DNA of 64,000 nucleotides. Origin: Gossypium raimondii. Taxonomy: Eukaryota > Streptophyta > Magnoliopsida > Malvales > Malvaceae. Under the pieces are notes generated by a model. It made no database searches, was not told the origin of the DNA, and was given only the letters and a program-made list of their open reading frames with translations. The position numbers and the translations under genes were made by a program. Within the stretch, counting starts at the first letter, position 1; every line of letters starts with the position of its first letter. This document shows positions 25,331 through 34,669 of the stretch, one piece after another. The DNA lies in NCBI RefSeq assembly GCF_025698545.1, contig NC_068575.1:54321980-54385979 (forward strand), read 5' to 3'.

Positions 25331-26928
25331 AGAAAAGTTCCATGGAGGTTCAAGACTCCCTCGAAATGATAAAATGTACCTATTAAAAATTATAACCTAC
25401 TTAAGTTCCATGCAGCAAAGGAAAAGCACAAGAATAAACTAGAATTAAAGTTGGATGACAGAACATTTGCTTCTGATAGAAATATTGACAACATCAAAAT
25501 AGAACACATTCAAATTTATGGATTTTCTTATCCCAAAAGTTGTAGTTTCAGATTATATACAACCAGGTATTCCTTATTAACAGAACGGATAGGAGAACTT
25601 ATAGAGTATTGTAAAAGGAAAGAAAATCCCAGCATTACTTTTTGCTTTAGTTTACTTTTGTAGTTAAAGTGGGAGCAGATATTCATACAAACAGTAAACT
25701 AAGAAGAGGGAAAAGCTTGATTTCTAAAAACACAAAAAATTAAACAAGACGACTTACATATATAAATTAATAATAATTATCATAGTTCCCTCCAATTCCC
25801 TTAACCAAAATATAATCATACATCACAGTTCCTCTCTCAATAACAAATCTTGGTTGTGATTTGTGGGATCCATTAATCCGACACACCCATCTTGTTGGTT
25901 GTTGTTGGCCTTGACCCTTTCAACAACCTCCTCCCCCATTCCTAATTTCCTACCCTTCTTTTTCTACTCTCTTTTATTTTTTTTAATGTAACTTTCTCAT
26001 TTTTCAAACACTCTTAATAAACTATAAGACTTGCATACAACAAAACAAAGCTTAAGTGATGATACTAATTTTGCATGGCAGCCACAACAATTTTGTAGAA
26101 ATCAAACCTCCCCTTTCACATCGTGGAGCAAAGAAAGATAGCAGGAAAAAGAAAAGGGTGAAATAAGGACAAAAAATATTCACCGAAAAATATTGGCAAA
26201 ATGCCAACAAAATTAAACCTCTCTCTTTTTCTTACTCTCACTAGCAAACCCCTGTACAATAATGCTAGATTAGTCTCCATATCCTGATAGGCTGATTCCC
26301 ATCCTAAATTTTCACCCTAAACTACTCTATAAGTTTAATACTGAAAATCGGTAAGTTTTATAAAAATCAATACTAGTTTTAGTTGAAAGGTGCTGCATAA
26401 TTCGCGCAGAGATGATTTGGATAAGTCACTATAGAGATGTTAATATCAGCTAATTGTAAAATTATAGAGTCAAATATAAAAATTTAATAAGATGCCTCAT
26501 TTAATCAAATTCAACCATAACTCATGCACTCATAGCCACTAGAGCTTATTTTAATCTCAATTTACCATAATAATATTACAGTTACATATACTGCAGCAAC
26601 TGTTCTGTATCGCATATGTGCATAAACTAAAAATTAAGAATTACTGCAAACGAAGTTGACGCCAATCAAGAACCGAACAACAAAGTCCACGGAATATCCA
26701 AAATCAAGCAAGAATATGTTGCAACTAAAAATAGAAAGACTATTCAGAAAATCTACATAAAACATACAAAATATTATCACAGACACATCAAAGCTATCTT
26801 GCTCAGATTCAGGTATAAATGTTTGATACCCCGAACCCATGTCTAAAAACATGTCAAACACGAAAATTTCAAGAAAAATGAAGAGTTGGAACACCAAAAA
26901 CATAAAGAAGATGAGGAAGAGTGCTCAC

Positions 26929-27190
26929 TTCTCTGATGAAGCTGGCAGTAGAAACGAGTAGATTTGAGGTCTTCTGGTATTTCCGAATCTCTTGAAGAGA
27001 CCTAGTTCCTGCTCGAAAACGATGAGGCCTCTTCGATTTTCCTAGAGCTTTAACAATAAACAAGCAGAAAAATTGTCGGGCCTCAAAATTATTAATTGAA
27101 TTGATTCATTACGGGAAAAAGATGGGGAGTTATCAGATCTGAGAAAAACTCACTTGGTGTGGTCGGTCCTCCAGTTTTTTTTGCAGTTAC
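26929..27190 (-). pseudogene. two CENH3/histone H3-like exons carried in the Harbinger element
   Basis: Exon A (27190-27154) encodes VTAKKTGGPTTP plus one base. Exon B (27047-26929) completes the codon and reads GKSKRPHRFRAGTRSLQEIR, then KYQKTSNLLVSTASFIRE. The splice sites are canonical (AG before, GTGAGT and GTGAGC after) and the phase is kept. The start resembles an H3 tail (ARTK-T-A-K-x-TGG). The rest matches the alpha-N helix and first helix of H3 variants. NLL..ASFIREV is typical of centromeric CENH3 rather than canonical H3, which has ELLIRKLPFQRLV. I found neither a first exon with the start codon nor the later histone-fold exons, so this is a fragment. Confidence 0.6.
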
Positions 27191-27546
27191 CTTCAAGAAC
27201 AAATCTGACTCAGATTTCTTTTGCACTTGTAATAAAGAAGGAAAATAAAGGAAAATGTAAGGGGAGGTTCTGTTTGATGTTGAGAGGGAGAGGGTGGATG
27301 TGGCTTTCGGGTTGGGAGGGTAAAACAGGGCAGATGAAATCAGGAGAACCAAAATGGAAGCAAAACTGAGCTTTCCTTCGGGAATAGAAAGCAACAGATT
27401 TTAGGAATAGGGGCGTAATGTAATAAGCCCGTAATAGGGCATTACACCCAACCAAACGACGAAATAGGTGGGGCCCATAGAATAGGGCTATAATGGCATA
27501 CCCATTACACCCAACCAAACGTGGTGTAAAGATATATCATCGTTAA

Positions 27547-27610
27547 GAAAGCAACTCCCGCGATAATAATTTATTTCGTCAATTAATTCTCACGTTCTCT
27601 TACAAAATAA
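27547..27610 (+). repeat. direct repeat flanking the viral relic, left copy
   Basis: A stretch of about 55 bp around 'taatttatttcgtcaattaattctcac' recurs in diverged form at 33377-33432 in the same orientation. It brackets the pararetroviral relic and could be a fragment of the host target, or a terminal repeat of a carrier element. Confidence 0.5.
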
Positions 27611-27669
27611 CTTTATATAGAACTGTATTAGTACAGTTGAAGCCACTCTAAGTTTAGGAATGGTGATGG

Positions 27670-28105
27670 TAACTTTATTTCCTAATTTTAATATGTCCCT
27701 TTAAGATCCAAATTTGTTGAATGCCTTAAGAGTTCAGATCCAGATTATTGGTGCTGAAATGGTCGAATCAGCAGTAACAACGACCCTTCACTATCAGATA
27801 GTGTATAGGGTTCAGGATCACACCTTTAAGCTGTCATACCATGGTTCTGAAGATTCCCTTTTCATTACTGTCAATAGTATAGAAGAACCTCACTGTGTGC
27901 ATGTACCAAAACAAATACCCAAGCAAGAGTTGTTGAAACTTTTGCCAGAAAAAGTGGGTAACAAATTATGAGCAAATCCATCAGCATGATCAACCTACCA
28001 GATCAACCAAAAGTCAGATCATCACCAAATCAGATGGAACCAGTGAAGTTCGATTTGATCACAGTCATCTAAGATATCAGGCTACACCACCAATCTTCCT
28101 AACAT
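27670..28105 (+). pseudogene. pararetroviral movement-protein C-terminal part
   Basis: Residues such as TLHYQIVYRVQDH and VPKQIPKQELLKLLPEK match the C-terminal half of the 30K-type movement protein of badna-/petuvirus-like Caulimoviridae, which moves virus through plasmodesmata. There is a TAA just upstream of the readable part (near 27704). A +1 frame break near 27955 moves the remaining similarity to the next frame, up to about 28105. The N-terminal half is missing, so the protein cannot be made. Confidence 0.65.
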
Positions 28106-28110
28106 AGTTG

Positions 28111-29320
28111 ATGATGCAACCTTTTCAACCTGGAAGTCCAGGACCAGAGTCAGCTCTTATAGAGAGTTTTCAAGCAGATGGAAAACCATTATATTATTTT
28201 AAAGATCCTATTACAGGACATTGTCCATGGGATTTTATGTGTTCTTGTGAACTGTGCTATGAGCTAAAATTTGAAGAATGGGTTACAGGCATGGATAATG
28301 AAGCTTACAAGCCTCACAATAAAAAATCTCATAAGAAATCAACACAGTATGAGTTTTACAAACGGTGGATAAATGGTGATCCAAATATTGGTCCTCTGGG
28401 AGAGGATAATGGAAAATTTGTCTATCTTGTTGATTATTCTATTGATAAGCCGAAAAAAATGCCAAAAGCTAAGCAACATTTTTCCACACCTCCTCCACCA
28501 CCAAAGAAAAATCCTCAAGACCAACAAAAATGGTTGGTCAAGCCTTTAAAGCATCCATGTTATAAAAGGATCAATAAATGGGTTCAAAAACAAAATCAAA
28601 TTCAATCTTGCTCCCAAGAAGCTCAGATTTCAACTCCATCTCAGATAAGTTAAGAAGTATGCATGTATCAGCCAGTAGCATCTTCTTATGATCAAGACTT
28701 TCTTCCTCTTGAAAATTTTTCTAACAAAGAGTATATTAATGCTCCAAAAATTCTTTCAAAGTTACAAGCAAATCCAGAAGGAAAACCAACCAAAATAGTG
28801 GCGGCACATGTTACTTTCAACTGGCAGAAAGAAAATGCTTTGGCTCAAAATTCTGTTTTGAAAAAAATAGACTTGAAAGTCAATCAAATTGATTCAAAAG
28901 TGTCCAAAGTTGAAACCAGAGTTGATGAAAATTCAAAGATGATTAAAGATCTTATTCAGCTTTTCCAAAAAAGACTAAAGGAAGTCGCCAGTGAACCTTC
29001 CGCGCCAGGATAAGGTTTTTTTCTCTCACCTTGCACAGAGAGAAAAGGAAATGCAAAATCTCAAAGAACAGATCCGTATATTACAAGAAACAGGAAAGAT
29101 ACCACCTCTTGATACTTCTATGAATGGTATTGAACTATTTTCTTCAATAAGACAGTTGGATACATCTCTATCATTCGGAACTCAAAGTATAATTTTCCCT
29201 CCTCCTAAAGAAAAGAAAAAATCCAGTACTTATGATCTATTTTTACAGATCAAGGCTCAGAAAGAAACAGAAAGAAAGGAGGCAGAAGAAAAAAATGCAA
29301 AAAAGAAAAGGCTTTAGGGA
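28111..29320 (+). pseudogene. pararetroviral polyprotein, N-terminal/coat-side part, broken
   Basis: Three successive pieces (28111-28653, 28663-29013, 28991-29317) are separated by a TAA at 28651 and a frame change near 29010. The first has a Cys-containing segment and a proline run (TPPPPPKK). The second has a heptad-like coiled coil (KKIDLKVNQIDSKVSKVETR). The third is lysine/glutamate-rich. The position after the movement protein and before the zinc finger is that of the virion-associated/coat region in caulimovirids. Similarity is positional and compositional rather than motif-based. Confidence 0.6.
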
Positions 29321-29403
29321 AAAGACCTGTTGAAGAAGAAAATATAGAAAAAAGAAAGTCCTTTTCCACCCAAACAGGTGTCAAAATCATTGATGATTCA
29401 AAA

Positions 29404-29439
29404 GGAAAACCATTCTGACCATCTGAGCAGTTGAGGGTG
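29404..29439 (+). repeat. 36-bp inverted repeat, left copy, at the inversion boundary
   Basis: This 36-bp stretch, beginning GGAAAACCATTCTGACC, is the reverse complement of 31617-31652 with a single C/T difference. On the - strand it encodes part of RNase H (RWSEW). It marks the left junction of the inverted viral block. Confidence 0.9.
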
Positions 29440-31616
29440 GGGTATATCCTTTTGTTTGAATTTTAGCATTTTAGGAAATGAGGACATGTCCATTTCAACA
29501 AGAAAGTGATTTCCAATAAGATGAAATTCAAATTTAGATATATCTTTCTTTACTGCAAGGATTTCTTTAAAAGTGGAGTGGTAACGGATTTCAGCATTGG
29601 TGAATTTTCCACTTTTATAGCCACACAGTTGTCTTTTACCATTTCTTTCTTCAAAAAGTACAGCTCCCCAGTATTTATCACTTGCATCTGTCTACAAGAT
29701 TCTTTTGCCTTCTGATGGAATCTGTAAAGGTGGCAAATTCTGTAACTCTTTTTTCAACTTTTTGACCGCTTGGGTTTGTCTAACATTTCATGGAGAAGAA
29801 TCTTTTTTCAACATTTTTCTTAAAGGATTTGTAAATTTAGAAATTTTTGGAATAAAATCTCTGAGATAATTTACAATTCCTAAAAATTGTTGAACTTGCT
29901 TCTTGGATAGACTTTCATCTGGAAATTTTTGCAGTTATTCTAGAATATGTTTGTCAGGCTGATATTTTCCATCTTTAATGTTCATACCAATAAATTCTGT
30001 TTATTCTCTATCGATCTGTATTTTCCTTTCTGAGAGCATGATTTTATATTAAAGGACCATCTGCTTGAATCGAGCCAAAATGTTAGCATGTTGTTCTTGT
30101 TCTGGGCTATAAAGAAGGATATCATCTATATAAATCATGGCTTGATCCATAATAGGCTGAAAAATATTTATCATGGCCTTTTGAAACAGTGATAGAGCAG
30201 TTTTAATCCCACAAGGCATTAATGTCCATTGAAAATGTTTATTTAGAATGCAAAAACTCGTCTTAAGCCTGTCTTCTGGATTTATGCCCAACTGCCAAAA
30301 TCCTGCTTTCATATCAAACTTAGAGAAAACTTTTTCCTTTGCTTGACTGAAGAATAGCGAATTTCTGTTGGGCAAAGGAAATTTATCATCTTGAAGAAAA
30401 TAATTAAGAGGCTGATAATTAATTACTAGCCTCAACTTTCCTCTTGCTTGTTCTGATCTCTTGTTGACATAAAAAGCTTTACATGCCCATTGTGAATTTG
30501 AAACTTTAATCAATCCTTATTGTTGCAACTGCTGACATTCTTCTTCTGCTAGTTTCTGATGTTCTGGATTCATTCCAGTGTGACTAGCTCTGGTAGGATT
30601 GATATCTTCATTCTTTTTAAAAGAAAGTTTGATAAAAAAATTCAAAATTTTTCATAATTGATTTTCACATTTCTGAAGAAATTCTGAATGAGAGTCTGCA
30701 CAAGATCTTTCCTTCAATTCTTCAACAACTTCTTGGATATTTTCTGAGTGGACTATAAATAATTTAGGGATTGGACAAAAGGTTTAAACATTTGTTTATA
30801 CCTTAGTCCTTCAGGCAAAATTCTTAATTGTTTGGCTTTTGTATAGAGATCAAAACCAACAACAAGATCTTTACCTGAGAGTTTTGACCCTAAAACTGTT
30901 GTAGTCACAGCACATCTTGAGAAAAACTAAATTTTGATGGGTTTGCTCACCAAATATGTTGCAAATACTTTGTCTACTGCAAAGTTAAAGTAGCGAAGGT
31001 GTGGTTTCCACCATTCTGGTGGCAAAATTTCTGGATTCATGATTGTTGCTGCTGCTCCAGTATCAATAAAAGTAATAACATTAATAGGCTTACTGTATTT
31101 ATCAAGGTAGATTGAGACTGGAATATGGGCAACAGAAACCTAGGTTGTTAAGAGTATCTAGGACTGCATCATGTATATCTCACTTGATGATAACTCAGAG
31201 TCACTGTATTCAAGAGTTTGAATTGCACATAGTGACTGCTCATTTGGCTTCTCATCAATCGAAAATAGAGACTCAAGATCATCATCTTTGCCGATCTTTA
31301 TCCTAGATTCTTGTTGTATCTGCTGGATCATTTTTACTCTTTTTTTATTATTGGGGCATGATTTTGCAAAATGTTTTTTCTGATTGCAGATATAACAGCG
31401 GGTTGATTTAGTTCCTCTGGAAGACCTTTTCTTATTTAAAAATCTCTATTTGGATTTTCTCTTTCTGAATGATTTTGGAGAGTTAAAGATATTCTTTTTT
31501 TCTGAAATGCTTCTTTTTTCTAGTGGGGCAGTAGAAGGATCAGTCTTTTCCGCACTTGATTTTTCTCTTTCTGAATGATTTTAGAAAGTTAAAGATCTTC
31601 TTTTTTCTGAAATTCA

Positions 31617-31652
31617 CACCCTCAACTACTCAGATGGTCAGAATGGTTTTCC
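31617..31652 (-). repeat. 36-bp inverted repeat, right copy, at the inversion boundary
   Basis: This is the partner of 29404-29439. On the + strand it reads into RWSEWFSKYSFDVKHIK, the continuation of RNase H, which follows without interruption. Confidence 0.9.
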
Positions 31653-32769
31653 AAATATTCTTTTGATGTTAAACACATTAAAAGGAAAACCAATATTCTT
31701 GCTGATATTTTATCAAGACCCTCTGAAAATTTCATGATAAAGCCTTCATCATCAAAATCCAAGAAAACTCAGCCCTCACATTCTTCTTTTTCTATACCTT
31801 ACCTTTCAAATTCACACCCAGAACATCCTCCAGAAGTGTTGAGTTTAATCATGGAAAAGAGATTCCACAAAAAGGTCAGAAATATGATGCTTTCTTACCA
31901 GCTTAGTATCTTTCGAGATTTTGGCAGACTATGTCTTAAACCATTAGGACTTCATCCAGAATATCCATTCATTCATCAACTTAAAATTTAATTCACTGAA
32001 TTTCCTGACGAATTAAAATGGATGATGTGGTATTTGACACACCTGTTTCATATTGGGGTAGAATTCTTCATTGAAGATCTTTTATTTTCTGACTATGGAT
32101 GCTCAAGATGAAATTAGTCTAGAGATGAAAATTTTAGCCATTTTCTTTAAATGGTTTTATCCTTTAGAACAATGGATTGACATGATCATGAAAGAACAGC
32201 TCAAAGATATCAGGGCACAATATATTGTGATTATTTTTTACAAGCCTCAGTATTTTATGCAGAATGGTCCAGTAACACAATTAGGGTCATTCCCTAGTGC
32301 CTGGATACATAAAACATATTTTTCAGAGGTTAGTTCAAATCCTTATAATTATAAGGATTTACAAAAATATTTGTGCCAGGTAAATAGAATTATTCCAGCA
32401 GATATATGGCCACTAGGAGATACATTGGCACCATGGGACATAAAGATTGAACCATCGACACCTTATCAAGAACAGTGGAAAAAAGGCATTAGAAGACTAC
32501 CATTCAAACATACCAGATCCAAAAGAATGGTCATAAGACTATCCATGGTTTTCTATCAATGCCATAGAAAGCACGCCAGCTTGGACTAATTCGCAGGAAA
32601 AGACATCACCTATGGATGAGGAAGATAATTTTGACAACTTACATGATGGTCTTGAACAACAGATTGAACAGATGGAGATAAAGTGCTACAGAGCTAAAGA
32701 AGAAAAAGCAAAGATGATAGAAGAACTGAACCTCACTTCTGATGCTAGCAAAGACTATGAAAGTGATTA
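31638..32769 (+). pseudogene. pararetroviral RNase H C-terminus and downstream polyprotein part
   Basis: RWSEWFSKYSFDVKHIK then NILADILSRP is the C-terminal end of caulimovirid RNase H. It continues in frame to 31991 with a lysine/serine-rich tail, stops, and resumes at about 32071-32589 and, in another frame, about 32585-32769, which has an acidic helical end (QIEQMEIKCYRAKEEKAKM). The downstream part has no motif I can name. The frame changes near 31990 and 32585 are breaks. Confidence 0.7.
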
Positions 32770-33005
32770 GATGTTTCACTATGTTTGTTTGTTATATGAG
32801 TCATAAAAGTAGGTTTGTTTCTTATGTAAAAGTATAAGTCAAAAAGTAGGTTTGTTTGAATCATAAAAGTATGAGTCAAAAAGTATATTTGTTTTTTATA
32901 TAAGTCATAAAAGTAGTTTGTTTCTTATGTAAAGGAGATTCCTCTTTATTAGGTTTGTTTGTAAAAATTAGGATAAGTCCAAAAAACTCCTCCTCAAAAT
33001 TTTCC

Positions 33006-33059
33006 TATATAAGGGAAAACAATTCTCAGATGTACTCAATCGAGGAATTTCTAAATAAA
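33006..33059 (+). promoter_or_regulatory. pararetroviral promoter/terminator-like region: TATA and AATAAA
   Basis: TATATAAG (33006-33013) is followed 40 bp later by AATAAA (33054-33059). Upstream (32770-32960) are several imperfect copies of 'aagtaggtttgtttcttatg'. A TATA box followed closely by a poly(A) signal is the typical arrangement of caulimovirid terminally redundant transcripts. Activity is not shown by sequence. Confidence 0.55.
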
Positions 33060-33376
33060 ATACTAGTGTGTTATAAAAACATGTTTTTCTTCTAAATATT
33101 TTTGTTCTCTTTCTGATCAACATAGGCCAATTTTTAAAAGAAAATCTCCCGTGAGTTTAACTGTATGCTCTGTGCTTGCCATACAATAGATCCTACACGA
33201 TAGAAATTAAACTTAGACCAGGGGTACTAATTGATATTGGATTTAAGGAAGTATTTGGAATTAATGGTTTGACAACTAAAAGGCAGTGTCTATTTTGTGG
33301 CCAATAAGGAGAAATGCTCTATTTTTGGCATGGCATACTTGTTGTTAAATCCATTAGTTTCTGATATCCCTGCATT

Positions 33377-33432
33377 GAAAGGCAACACTAATTTATTTCT
33401 TCGATTAATTCTCACATCCTCCTACAAGATAC
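33377..33432 (+). repeat. direct repeat flanking the viral relic, right copy
   Basis: This is the counterpart of 27547-27610, sharing 'taatttatttcttcgattaattctcac' and a following 'ctacaa.ata'. The copies differ at several positions. Confidence 0.5.
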
Positions 33433-34390
33433 ACTAGAATCAAAAGGTTTTGGTTACCTTAAAAAGTTCAAGTCTTAGCATATTGATCCATTTCATTTGC
33501 AGTTGCATGTGCTGCAGACATTGCCTTTCCAATCATAAGCATTTCACTCCATTATTATTTAATTCCTTCTCCTTATTATTAGATTGGATGACACCTAACC
33601 ACCAATTGCATTTATATGCTAAGTGAATATTTCTAGTTTAATCTGTAATCTACTTGTCAATTAAAAGATTGATTAATAAATCGACATCTTCTAGCGTTAT
33701 AGTGGCTTCCTCACATGAAAAATGAAATGTATACATTTCTGGCCTATATCTTTCTAATAAGATAGCAAGCAACTCTGATATCATATTAAACTTCGTCACT
33801 GTAACTGACACATATAAACTAATTGCCATCAAGTGCTCTTCGATACATGTATCAACTTACGAAAATTTTAAATTATGTTGAATTCAAAAATTTCGATCAT
33901 CCTGCTTTTAGAAAATTACAAAATATTTAATCTCGTAATAACTTAAAAATGTTTTCGTAAAAATTTAAAAAATTAAAAATTTGAGTTTGAAGCTTTACGG
34001 TATTGACAATAATGTTTGGAATATGTTCTTCCTAACACCTTAATGTGATTATTTTTCCATTTTTTTTAGACTTTTGATAGGATATTTAGTGGGAATAAAT
34101 GACAAATGGGTAAGGTATTTATGGAGTTGAGGTCAACTTTCATGGTTGTCAACTGATAAATAAATTCCCTAATTAAAGTTCTAAGCTCTAAACTCGACAT
34201 ACTTAGATGTCGATGAATATTTTATAGTACTTCACTATTGATATATAGGGCATGAACTCTTGTAGTGATTTGCCAAAACCCAGAATTTAACATTCATTAA
34301 GATAAGTATTCTTTAAGAAAAAAACATTTTAAAAATAACTTTTGAATAACATAATTTAGTAAATAATAAAAAGGTAAATTCTAAAATAGT
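33433..34390. other. AT-rich DNA, little recognisable content apart from a PMD fragment
   Basis: Apart from the plant mobile domain fragment at 33650-33832 I see no gene or mobile-element end here. Confidence 0.5.
33650..33832 (-). pseudogene. plant mobile domain (PMD) fragment
   Basis: The 60-residue frame contains ELLAILLERYRPEMYTFHFS and CEEATITLEDVDLLINLLID. This matches the core RWRPETHTFH-x-x-GE-x-TITLEDV of plant mobile domain proteins (MAIN/MAIL1 family and transposon-borne relatives). Only the core survives, so it is a fragment of a transposon-associated or retrocopied PMD gene. Confidence 0.65.
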
Positions 34391-34669
34391 CCCTCAATTA
34401 TTAGTGTATTTCTGTTTTAGTCACTCAAGTTTAAAATTTTCTAATTCAAACACTAACGTTATCATAATTTAAATACTTTGATCACTCCTTCGTTAAATCA
34501 CTAAAGGTGGCATTTTATTTGCATAATAACATATTTAACCCTCAATGTTTATAGATTCTATAAATTTAATTCTAAATCTAAAAAACTCAACAAATTTAGC
34601 CCTCAACTAGAGGTGCTCATGGGCCGGGCCGGGCCTAGAAAAAATTTTGGCCCGGGTCCTAGGCCTGGG

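Larger units (their letters stand above)
20012..27526 (-). mobile_element. PIF/Harbinger DNA transposon, 7.5 kb, with TAA target duplication
   Basis: The left end is GAGCACGTTTGGTT and the right end, reversed, is CACCACGTTTGGTT. Each is flanked by TAA (20009-20011 and 27527-27529), the 3-bp target duplication of this superfamily. Both ends have subterminal copies of GTTTGGTTG plus GTGTAATG. Inside are the two expected genes, a Myb/SANT-like ORF and a DDE nuclease, both on the - strand and both broken. The 24.9-27.4 kb part holds extra sequence not belonging to the transposon genes, including CENH3-like exons. It sits about 1.8 kb upstream of the LHY start codon. Confidence 0.9.
29404..31652 (-). 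pseudogene. inverted pararetroviral block: CCHC zinc finger, protease, reverse transcriptase, RNase H
   Basis: On the - strand: zinc finger CYICNQKKHFAKSC (31397-31356, pattern CX2CX4HX4C) typical of the coat protein end; aspartic protease FIDTGAAATIMNP (about 31085-31040); reverse transcriptase (30513-30049) with KLRLVINYQPLN, FSKFDMKAGFWQLGI and the catalytic YIDDILLYS; then RNase H remnants down to about 29440. Both flanking parts of the virus run on the + strand, so this block is flipped. Stops and frame changes break it, e.g. between protease and RT (30520-31000) and in RNase H. Confidence 0.85.
27650..33060. mobile_element. endogenous pararetrovirus (Caulimoviridae-like), rearranged and defective
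   Basis: The order is: movement-protein part (+), polyprotein N-terminal part with a coiled coil (+), an inverted block with zinc finger, protease, RT and RNase H (-), the RNase H end and downstream part (+), then a promoter-like region with TATA and AATAAA. There is no integrase and no LTR, as expected for a pararetrovirus. Frames are broken many times, so the copy is an old integrated relic. Genus cannot be assigned. The right end lies near the AATAAA or slightly beyond it. Confidence 0.82.

Noticed and set aside
26929..27190. Apparent frameshift between the two CENH3-like exons
   Set aside because: Using the donor CCAA|GTGAGT (one base earlier) gives a consistent phase, so no frameshift is needed.
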